DNA of 5,957 nt. Source: Nitriliruptoraceae bacterium. Lineage in GTDB: Bacteria > Actinomycetota > Nitriliruptoria > Nitriliruptorales > Nitriliruptoraceae. Each line of letters begins with the position of its first letter. Position 1 is the first letter of the stretch. Below are positions 1 to 4,401 of this stretch, piece after piece. The notes under the pieces are model-generated. The model was not told the origin of the DNA, did no database searches, and worked only from the letters and a program-made list of their open reading frames with translations. A program made the position numbers and the translations under genes. Where the stretch lies: NCBI GenBank assembly GCA_007120565.1, contig SKNK01000198.1, forward strand, positions 1-5,957, written 5' to 3'.

Positions 1-601
1 CCTCGCGCACCTCGCCGAGGTCCTCGACGAGGTGACCCGGTACCACACGACACCGCAGCTGCGCAGCGCCAAAGGCACCACGCAGGTCAGCATCGCGGAC
101 CGCGAGGGCAACCTCGCGTCGATGACCACCTCCAACGGCAGTTGCAGCGGCGTCATCCTGCCCGGCACGGGCGTGATGGCCAACAACATCATGGGCGAAG
201 AGGACCTCCACCCCGCCGGCTTCCACACCGCCGAGCCAGGGGAACGGGTCGGTTCGATGATGTCGCCCTCCATCCTGCTGCCACCCGACGGTCCGCCGGT
301 GGTCCTCGGATCCGGGGGCAGCGAACGCATCCGAAGCGCCCTCACCCAGGTCCTGGTCGCCCTGCTCGACCACGACCTGCCCCTGGAGAGGGCGGTCCTG
401 GGCCCACGGATCCACTGGGACGGCAGCACCGTTCAGGTCGAACCCGGCTTCGATCCCGCAGCGGTCGCCTACCTGGCACAGCACCGCCCGGTCAACGAGT
501 GGACCGAGTCCGACCTGTACTTCGGCGGGGTCCACGCGGTCCGCCCCACCGGCGAACGGGTGGGCGATCCTCGACGTGGCGGCAGCACGGGGTTGGCCTG
601 A
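1..601 (+). CDS. ggt: Gamma-glutamyltransferase family protein, C-terminal part (5' end outside window)
   Basis: The first complete codon begins at position 2 and the frame ends at TGA 599-601, giving 199 residues. This covers the end of the large subunit and essentially all of the small, catalytic subunit of a gamma-glutamyltransferase-type Ntn hydrolase. Family members self-cleave before a Thr, which then acts as nucleophile on gamma-glutamyl (or related acyl) amides. Seen here: KGTTQVS at residues 24-30, with T26 the expected cleavage site and nucleophile; LPGTGVMANN around 53-62; ERVGSMMSPS; and GSGGSERI at 103-110, matching the oxyanion-hole loop. The residue after the Thr pair is Gln, where E. 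coli Ggt has His (TTHYS), and the loop reads GSGG rather than GSPGG. It may therefore belong to a divergent clade with another gamma-glutamyl or acyl substrate. Any signal peptide lies outside the window. A PaaI-like thioesterase starts 55 nt downstream on the same strand and could be co-transcribed. Confidence 0.9.
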   Translation, partial: LAHLAEVLDEVTRYHTTPQLRSAKGTTQVSIADREGNLASMTTSNGSCSGVILPGTGVMANNIMGEEDLHPAGFHTAEPGERVGSMMSPSILLPPDGPPVVLGSGGSERIRSALTQVLVALLDHDLPLERAVLGPRIHWDGSTVQVEPGFDPAAVAYLAQHRPVNEWTESDLYFGGVHAVRPTGERVGDPRRGGSTGLA

Positions 602-642
602 ACCTCGCCCTCGTCGAACCCGCGGGCACTACGGTTCGGCGC

Positions 643-651
643 GGAGAGGAG
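643..651 (+). promoter_or_regulatory. Ribosome binding site deciding the thioesterase start
   Basis: GGAGAGGAG lies 5 nt upstream of GTG 657. The same reading frame is open further upstream, overlapping the end of the gamma-glutamyltransferase gene, but those codons have no comparable Shine-Dalgarno sequence and encode an Arg-rich stretch unlike the family. GTG 657 is therefore preferred. Confidence 0.65.
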
Positions 652-656
652 ACGAC

Positions 657-1160
657 GTGGCCGAGGTCGACGACCAACTCGACGGCAACCGCGCAGCCCT
701 CGAGCCGGTGCTGCTGAGCGACCCCTTCGCTACCCACATCGGCGCCGAGGTAACCGGTTGGGGCGGGGGATGGGCGCAGGCCGAACTCCTGGTCGGCCCG
801 GAGCACACCAACCTCGCCGGGATCGCCCACGGCGGGGTGACCTTCTCGCTGGGCGACCTGGTGTTCGCCGTGTCCTCGAACTCCTGGGGTCGACTCGCGG
901 TCGCGCTCACCGTCGAGGTGCAGTACCTCGCCGCGGTGGAGGTGGGCGCTCGACTGGTCGCCGAGTCACACGAGCGCCACCGCACCAAACGCACCGCGGC
1001 GTACCTGATCGAGGTGACCGCGGCACCGAGCGGCTCCGATCCGCGCTCGCCGACGAGCGACTCCGCCCTGGTCGCGAGCCTGCACGCGCTGGTGCACCGC
1101 ACCGATCGGTGGCACCTCGGCGAGCACACCTGGTCCGACGCTTGGCGGTCCACGCACTGA
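657..1160 (+). CDS. PaaI-like hotdog-fold acyl-CoA thioesterase
   Basis: The protein has 167 residues, slightly longer than typical PaaI proteins (about 140). It probably hydrolyses an acyl-CoA or aryl-CoA thioester in the cytoplasm as a homotetramer, as family members do. The diagnostic stretch is at residues 52-76: N52, HGG at 58-60, then FSLGD with D67, then VFAVSSNSWG. This parallels E. coli PaaI (HGGQLFSLADTAFAYACNS), placing D67 at the catalytic Asp and H58-G59-G60 at the start of the hot-dog helix. Residues 80-91 (LAVALTVEVQYL) and the KRTAAYLIEV strand at 111-120 match the following beta strands. The extra C-terminal tail (about 150-167, Trp/His-rich) has no recognised function. No other phenylacetate-pathway gene is visible, so the substrate is unknown and the symbol paaI is not assigned. 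A TACGGT hexamer at 630-635 could be a weak -10 element for separate transcription. Confidence 0.87.
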   Translation: MAEVDDQLDGNRAALEPVLLSDPFATHIGAEVTGWGGGWAQAELLVGPEHTNLAGIAHGGVTFSLGDLVFAVSSNSWGRLAVALTVEVQYLAAVEVGARLVAESHERHRTKRTAAYLIEVTAAPSGSDPRSPTSDSALVASLHALVHRTDRWHLGEHTWSDAWRSTH

Positions 1161-1227
1161 CGATGCACGGGTTCCCGGCGGGTGTGGCACCCTGTTGGCT
1201 GGCTCGCAGGTTCCTCAAGGTGGCGCG

Positions 1228-1542
1228 ATGTACCTACTCCTGATCCCGGTCGCCCTGCTCGCGGTGATCGTCGGGGTCAACGTCGGCTGGCGTTGGGTCT
1301 TCGCGCCCGTGCTCGCCTACGCCTTGTTGGCGTGGCTGTACGGATCCCTCCGTGCCCTGACCCGGCCCGGCTACGACCAGGTCGACCCCGGATCGACGCC
1401 GGAACAGGTGAAGGAAGGCGAGCGCACCCTGTTCTGGTGCGAGGAGTGCGGTACGGAGGTTCTGCTGCTGTTCCGCGGGACACCGCGCGCTCCCAGCCAT
1501 TGTGGACAACGGATGCATGAACGCACCGAGATCCTCAACTAG
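1228..1542 (+). CDS. Small two-helix membrane protein with C-terminal desulforedoxin-like metal knuckle
   Basis: The protein has 104 residues and starts at ATG 1228, with AAGGTGG (1217-1223) 4 nt upstream. An upstream in-frame ATG at 1195 would add 11 polar residues and lacks such a site. Residues 2-19 and about 23-40 form two hydrophobic helices. A polar linker (about 43-68) leads to a cysteine motif: C71-x2-C74, then H91-C92-G93. The spacing and flanking residues (CEECG ... HCGQRM) resemble the desulforedoxin / desulfoferrodoxin N-terminal metal site (CxxCG ... CCG.xM), with His in place of the third Cys. A bound Zn or Fe ion is therefore likely but not proven. The topology probably leaves the knuckle in the cytoplasm, but this is inference. 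It is not a family I can name. It converges on crgA, and its 3' end contains a perfect DnaA box. Confidence 0.75.
   Translation: MYLLLIPVALLAVIVGVNVGWRWVFAPVLAYALLAWLYGSLRALTRPGYDQVDPGSTPEQVKEGERTLFWCEECGTEVLLLFRGTPRAPSHCGQRMHERTEILN
1501..1509 (-). promoter_or_regulatory. DnaA box (TTGTCCACA), inside the 3' end of the membrane-protein gene
   Basis: The + strand reads TGTGGACAA, the exact reverse complement of TTGTCCACA, which is the preferred DnaA box of Streptomyces and Mycobacterium. It coincides exactly with codons C92-G93-Q94 of the small membrane protein. The codon run from H91 on (CAT TGT GGA CAA) uses four A/T-ending codons in a row, unlike the surrounding DNA. Confidence 0.55.
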
Positions 1543-1623
1543 GCCGCGGCTCAGAGCCCGTCGGAACGGCGCAGGATGGCGAGAACGTGGCCACCGGGGG
1601 GCTCACGACCGGAACAGCAGGAT

Positions 1624-1632
1624 TGTGGATAA
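1624..1632 (-). promoter_or_regulatory. DnaA box (TTATCCACA)
   Basis: The + strand TGTGGATAA is a perfect reverse complement of the classical DnaA box TTATCCACA. Six of its nine bases are A or T, in DNA that is overwhelmingly G and C, so chance occurrence is unlikely. It shares the ten-base core TGTGGATAAC with the box 40 bp downstream. Confidence 0.65.
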
Positions 1633-1663
1633 CACCAAGACCGGCTCTCCGTTGTCCCCAGCC

Positions 1664-1672
1664 TGTGGATAA
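1664..1672 (-). promoter_or_regulatory. DnaA box (TTATCCACA)
   Basis: This is a second perfect TGTGGATAA, in the same orientation and 40 bp from the first, close to four helical turns. The two could be bound on roughly the same face of the DNA. A near-match in the opposite orientation (TTGTCCCCA, 1652-1660) lies between them. Confidence 0.65.
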
Positions 1673-1685
1673 CTTCGGCCTCGGG

Positions 1686-1718
1686 GAGCCCTGGTCACCT
1701 GACCACCAAAGGGGGCTC
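1686..1718. terminator. Nested inverted repeat, possible bidirectional terminator between convergent genes
   Basis: The inner perfect repeat is TGGTCA-CC-TGACCA (1692-1705). The outer arms GAGCCC (1686-1691) and GGGCTC (1713-1718) pair directly outside it, with seven unpaired bases (1706-1712) on the right side. This gives up to 12 bp of stem. It lies 37 nt past the stop codon of crgA on the minus strand and 144 nt past the stop of the plus-strand gene. No U-tract follows on either strand, so intrinsic termination is uncertain. The inner 14-bp palindrome would also suit a dimeric DNA-binding protein. Confidence 0.4.
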
Positions 1719-1754
1719 GATGGGGCCGAAACGGGCTACGCCCAGGGGAACCGG

Positions 1755-2021
1755 CTAGCGCCAGCGGGTCAGGAACCCGAACCCGACGGCCATCAGGATG
1801 AAGCCCCCGACCAGTCCCCAGTTCGCCCCGAGCAGGGGCAGCGAACTCAGGTTCACGCCCGGCAGGTTCGACGCGATGATCACCAGGACCCCGAGCACGA
1901 GGAAGGTCGCGCCCGTGGCGGGCACCCAGGTCGGGGAGGGCGACGGGCGCCGCTCCGGTTCATGGGTCTGGTACGCGCGTGGGCGGTTCTTGCCGCTACG
2001 ACGATGTTTGCTCTCGGGCAT
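1755..2021 (-). CDS. crgA: Cell division protein CrgA
   Basis: The protein has 88 residues, the usual size for CrgA, a small membrane protein of Actinomycetota. CrgA localises to the division septum, interacts with FtsZ, FtsQ, FtsI and related proteins, and affects septation and peptidoglycan synthesis. Seen here: a basic N-terminus starting MPESKHRR (Mycobacterium CrgA begins MPKSKVRK), a polar Pro/Arg-rich segment to residue 30, helix 1 at about 32-52, a short loop with LPLLGANWG, helix 2 at about 67-84, and the terminal TRWR that matches the family's (M)RWH/R ending. Start ATG is 2019-2021, with GGAG (complement of 2027-2030) 5 nt upstream. It is divergent from the class E sortase gene. 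A TAGGCT hexamer on the minus strand (2064-2069) is a candidate -10 element. Confidence 0.92.
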   Translation of the reverse strand: MPESKHRRSGKNRPRAYQTHEPERRPSPSPTWVPATGATFLVLGVLVIIASNLPGVNLSSLPLLGANWGLVGGFILMAVGFGFLTRWR

Positions 2022-2063
2022 GGTGGCTCCGTGTCCCCATCCACCTGCGGGCAGGTTCGCGCC

Positions 2064-2069
2064 AGCCTA
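2064..2069 (-). promoter_or_regulatory. Candidate -10 element for crgA
   Basis: The minus strand reads TAGGCT, which fits the actinobacterial sigma-A -10 pattern TAnnnT. It lies about 40 nt upstream of the crgA start in the 149-nt divergent spacer. No convincing -35 hexamer is visible at 16-19 bp spacing, so the call rests on one short motif and its position. Confidence 0.3.
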
Positions 2070-2118
2070 CCTGGCCGTCCGAAGTGCCGTCTCGCGCCGC
2101 GGGGAAGTGGGGGCTGGC

Positions 2119-2124
2119 TACCCT
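2119..2124 (+). promoter_or_regulatory. Candidate -10 element for the sortase gene
   Basis: TACCCT fits TAnnnT and lies 46 nt upstream of the preferred GTG start of the sortase, in the spacer shared with crgA. No clear -35 element accompanies it. TACACC at 2153-2158 is a poorer alternative nearer the start. Confidence 0.25.
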
Positions 2125-2170
2125 CTGCGGTCCTGTACGACGAGGGATCCTCTACACCTCTGAGGGCAAC

Positions 2171-2869
2171 GTGGCACGGGTGATCCGCACCATCGGGTGG
2201 ACGCTGATCGTCCTCGGTGTCGTCGTGTTGCTGTACGTGGTCTACCTGCTGTGGTTCACCGGCTTCGAGACCCAACGCGAGCAGCGCGACCTCGCGGACG
2301 AGTGGAGCCTGACCGTCCCCGACGATCCGATCGATCACGATCGGGAGGTGGACCGGGAAGCACCCGAGGAAGACGACGAACCCGTCGATGTCGGTGACGC
2401 CTACGCGGCGCTGTGGTTCGAGCGCGACGGCGAACCCATCGTCAGCGACGATGTCATCTACGTCGTCGAGGGTGTCGATCTCCCCACCCTACGACGGGGG
2501 CCGGGCCACTATCCGGAGTCCGACCGACCTGGTGGTGAAGGCAACTTCGCGATCGCAGGTCATCGCACCACCTACGGCGCACCCTTCTGGTCCTTGGATG
2601 TGCTCGAGCCCGGTGACACGATCCATGTCATCGACCGCCAAGGTCGCGAGTGGGTGTACGCCTACGTCGAGCAGCGGATCGTGCAGCCGACCGAACTCTG
2701 GGTCGTCGGCGAGGACCCGCTCGGGTCCGGGGCACCGATGATCACCCTGACGACCTGCCATCCGCGGTACAGCGATGCGCAGCGTCTGATCGCGTGGGGT
2801 GAGCTACTGGACGATCCGATCGAGTCGACCGCCGAGGGCGGTGAGCGTGATGAGATCCCCGAGAGCTGA
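2171..2869 (+). CDS. srtE: Class E sortase
   Basis: The protein has 232 residues. Sortases are membrane-anchored cysteine transpeptidases that cut surface proteins at an LAXTG/LPXTG-like motif and attach them to peptidoglycan; class E enzymes of high-GC Actinomycetota favour LAXTG. Seen here: a single membrane helix at about 8-30 with basic residues before it (N-in), a strongly acidic linker (about 49-76, many Asp/Glu), then the sortase barrel. The barrel has AGHRTTYG with catalytic H131, LEPGDTIHV, and TLTTC with C196, followed by R205 nine residues later in DAQRLI. The H, C and R triad and the C-to-R spacing match class E. Start GTG 2171 follows GAGGG (2162-2166) by 4 nt. The frame stays open upstream, but that extension is Trp/Arg-rich, overlaps crgA and puts a long segment before the membrane helix. 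No LAXTG-type substrate gene is visible in the window. Confidence 0.92.
   Translation: MARVIRTIGWTLIVLGVVVLLYVVYLLWFTGFETQREQRDLADEWSLTVPDDPIDHDREVDREAPEEDDEPVDVGDAYAALWFERDGEPIVSDDVIYVVEGVDLPTLRRGPGHYPESDRPGGEGNFAIAGHRTTYGAPFWSLDVLEPGDTIHVIDRQGREWVYAYVEQRIVQPTELWVVGEDPLGSGAPMITLTTCHPRYSDAQRLIAWGELLDDPIESTAEGGERDEIPES
2327..2344. repeat. Perfect intragenic inverted repeat in the sortase linker
   Basis: CCGATCG-ATCA-CGATCGG has 7-bp arms and a 4-nt loop, and lies in the codons for the acidic linker between the membrane helix and the catalytic domain. It may simply reflect Asp/Ile codons built from GAT and ATC. A transcript hairpin here is possible. Confidence 0.4.
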
Positions 2870-2886
2870 CCGCAGGGGGAACGACG

Positions 2887-3117
2887 ATGGCTGACAACGA
2901 CGCACCGAACGGGGATGACCCTGGCCCGCGGGCCGACCCTGACGGAGGGGGGCGAGGTGGCATCCCCCGCTGGGTCAAGGCGATCCTGCTGCTCGTGGTG
3001 ATCGCCGTCGCGGTCGTGGTGCTGTTCACCACCGTGTTCCCCTGGGTCGAGGAACGGACGCAGGACCCCACGATGGGGACCATGCTCACCCCGTGGCTGG
3101 CCTACCTGCGCTTCTGA
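2887..3117 (+). CDS. Small single-helix membrane protein downstream of the sortase
   Basis: The protein has 76 residues. Start ATG 2887 has AGGGGGA (2874-2880) 6 nt upstream. The gene begins 17 nt after the sortase stop codon, so the two probably form an operon. The N-terminus (1-25) is rich in Asp, Pro and Gly and likely disordered. RWVK at 28-31 precedes a membrane helix at about 32-51, predicting a cytoplasmic N-terminus. The short outer tail (52-76) has an acidic patch followed by an amphipathic TMLTPWLAYLRF end. There is no cysteine, no sorting motif and no signal-peptidase site, so it is not an evident sortase substrate. The family is not recognised. The link to the sortase is inferred from position only. 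Confidence 0.65.
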   Translation: MADNDAPNGDDPGPRADPDGGGRGGIPRWVKAILLLVVIAVAVVVLFTTVFPWVEERTQDPTMGTMLTPWLAYLRF

Positions 3118-3170
3118 TCGGCCGTCGTGGCGCAGGGGATCGGTGACCGCTGATCCTCGCTGCGGCCCGC
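3118..3170. other. Short convergent spacer with no clear terminator
   Basis: These 53 nt separate the ends of the small membrane-protein gene (+) and the polyprenyl synthase gene (-). I looked for a stem-loop and found only weak, wobble-containing pairings and no T-tract, so no terminator is called. Confidence 0.4.
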
Positions 3171-4247
3171 TCAGCTGCGACGCCCCCCGATCCAGACGGC
3201 GATGTGATCGAGGGTGGCTCGCACCGCGTCTGGCACGTCGAGGGTGGCCAGGTGCCGGCGCGCCTCGTCGATCGACGACGCGACGTACTCCTCGGCGGCC
3301 GCCCGGGCACCGCAGGCGTCGATGATCTCGCGCAACTGGGACGCCTGGGCTTCGGTCAGCTCGGTGTCGCCGAGGTGGCGGTCGAGCAGACCCCTCGCAC
3401 CTTCATCGGCGCGGGCATAGGCCTCGGCGATCAGCAGGGTGCGCTTGCCTTCCGACAGGTCCGATGCGCTGGACTTGCCCGTGGTCGCGTCGTCGCCGAA
3501 GACGCCGAGCAGGTCGTCGCGTACCTGGAAGGCCCGTCCCAAGGGGTCTCCGAAGGCACCCAGTCCCCGTACCAGAGCTTCGCCTGCGCCGGCGAGCAGG
3601 GCGCCGATCTCCAGTGGCCGAGCCACCGAGTACCGCCCGGACTTCAGCGTGGCAACGGTCAGGGCGAGCTCTCGGTCCGTGGTCCGGGAGGTGGCAGCGT
3701 GCAGGTCGAGCGTCTGGCCGACCATGACCTCCTCGCGCAGCTCCGTGAATCGCCGGAACGCGGCGAGGAGCGCCTCGCTGGCAACCTCGGCCGTGAGGAA
3801 GAACTCGTCGGCATGGACGAAGGCCAGATCCCCGATCAGGATCGCCATCGCCTCGCCGTAGTCGTTCGGGTCGCCACCCCAACCTGCGGTCCGGTGCTGG
3901 TCAGCGAAGCGGACGTGCACGGTGGGGCGGGAGCGCCGGGTGGCCGCCCGGTCGATCACGTCGTCGTGCATGAGTGCGCAGGTGTGTAGCAGTTCGAGGG
4001 CGAGCGCAGGGCCGGTGACCGCGTCCAGGTTCGTGGCACCGGCGGCCTGGTAGCCGAGCAGCAACAGCGCCGGGCGGATCCGCTTGCCCTCTGCGGTGAA
4101 CGCCTCGAGCTCCTCGGCGACGGGCAGCAGGACCTCGGAGGCATCGGTGAGCCGGGCAAGCGGTGCCGCGAGTCGCTGCTCGAGGGCCGTATCGACACGA
4201 GCTTTCAGATCGGCCAGCGCCGCAGGCGGTGCGGTCACCTCGTCCAT
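3171..4247 (-). CDS. All-trans polyprenyl diphosphate synthase (geranylgeranyl-type or longer)
   Basis: The protein has 358 residues. It condenses isopentenyl diphosphate with an allylic diphosphate to build linear isoprenoid chains for quinones, carotenoids or other lipids. Seen here, in family order: GKRIRP (54-59), the first Asp-rich motif DDVID (95-99) followed by R100 and TRR (103-105), ILIGDLAF (136-143), GQTLDL (177-182), LKSGRYSVARPLEIG (201-215), the second Asp-rich region QVRDDLLGVFGD (241-252), and GKSS...EGKRT (257-270). The second motif is DDxxG.FGD, as in actinobacterial IdsA-like enzymes. Positions -5 and -4 before the first DDxxD are small (C90, A91), whereas farnesyl synthases have aromatic residues there, so a C20 or longer product is inferred. 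Start ATG 4245-4247 has AAGGA 5 nt upstream. The upstream open frame is Arg/Pro-rich and unlike the family. It is divergent from the FadD-like gene, 154 nt apart. Confidence 0.92.
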   Translation of the reverse strand: MDEVTAPPAALADLKARVDTALEQRLAAPLARLTDASEVLLPVAEELEAFTAEGKRIRPALLLLGYQAAGATNLDAVTGPALALELLHTCALMHDDVIDRAATRRSRPTVHVRFADQHRTAGWGGDPNDYGEAMAILIGDLAFVHADEFFLTAEVASEALLAAFRRFTELREEVMVGQTLDLHAATSRTTDRELALTVATLKSGRYSVARPLEIGALLAGAGEALVRGLGAFGDPLGRAFQVRDDLLGVFGDDATTGKSSASDLSEGKRTLLIAEAYARADEGARGLLDRHLGDTELTEAQASQLREIIDACGARAAAEEYVASSIDEARRHLATLDVPDAVRATLDHIAVWIGGRRS

Positions 4248-4252
4248 CGCGG

Positions 4253-4257
4253 TCCTT
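4253..4257 (-). promoter_or_regulatory. Ribosome binding site deciding the polyprenyl synthase start
   Basis: The minus strand reads AAGGA, 5 nt upstream of the ATG at 4247-4245. The same frame is open for 67 more codons upstream, but that stretch runs into the neighbouring gene and lacks family similarity. This site therefore supports the shorter, 358-residue protein. Confidence 0.6.
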
Positions 4258-4361
4258 GCTGTCGTTACACGGCTGGTCGACGGCCGGTCGGAGAGGTCCC
4301 CGAGCGTGGGAACCGCACGTTCGGGACCGGGCCGGCGGCGGGGGCCGCACCGTACCGTCGG

Positions 4362-4367
4362 TAGTCT
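4362..4367 (+). promoter_or_regulatory. Candidate -10 element for the FadD-like gene
   Basis: TAGTCT, in the context GGTAGTCTGACG, fits the actinobacterial -10 pattern TAnnnT and lies 34 nt upstream of GTG 4402. This would leave a leader of roughly 25-30 nt that contains the GAGGAG ribosome binding site (4386-4391). There is no recognisable -35 hexamer. The 154-nt spacer (4248-4401) must also hold the promoter of the divergent polyprenyl synthase, for which I see no clear hexamer. Confidence 0.35.
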
Positions 4368-4401
4368 GACGTCTTGCCCGACCGCGAGGAGTCCCGAGCA
4401 C

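Larger units (their letters stand above)
1543..1754. other. Non-coding convergent intergenic region with DnaA boxes and a hairpin
   Basis: This 212-nt gap separates the ends of the convergent membrane-protein gene and crgA. I see no supported gene in it. It contains two perfect DnaA boxes in the same orientation (1624-1632, 1664-1672), a degenerate box in the opposite orientation (TTGTCCCCA, 1652-1660), and a nested inverted repeat at 1686-1718. A small hairpin core (GGCTC-A-GAGCC, 1548-1558) follows the upstream stop codon directly. No clear AT-rich unwinding element is visible, which argues against a complete oriC within the window. Confidence 0.6.

Noticed and set aside
158..172. LPGTG in the gamma-glutamyltransferase, resembling a sortase sorting signal
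   Set aside because: It is internal, not followed by a hydrophobic helix and basic tail, and belongs to a conserved segment of the GGT small subunit.
1621..1710. A complete chromosomal origin (oriC)
   Set aside because: There are only three or four boxes, no AT-rich unwinding element, and neither dnaA nor dnaN flanks the site. It is kept only as a DnaA-box cluster.
1979..2170. N-terminal extension of the sortase frame to an upstream ATG
   Set aside because: It would overlap the divergent crgA and its leader, has Trp/Arg/Pro-rich non-family sequence, and would place over 60 residues before the membrane helix. GTG 2171 has a suitable ribosome binding site.
1587..2183. Plus-strand open frame of 198 codons across the DnaA boxes and crgA
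   Set aside because: It is low in hydrophobic residues, rich in Pro/Arg/Gly, has no family resemblance and lies antisense to a clear crgA gene.
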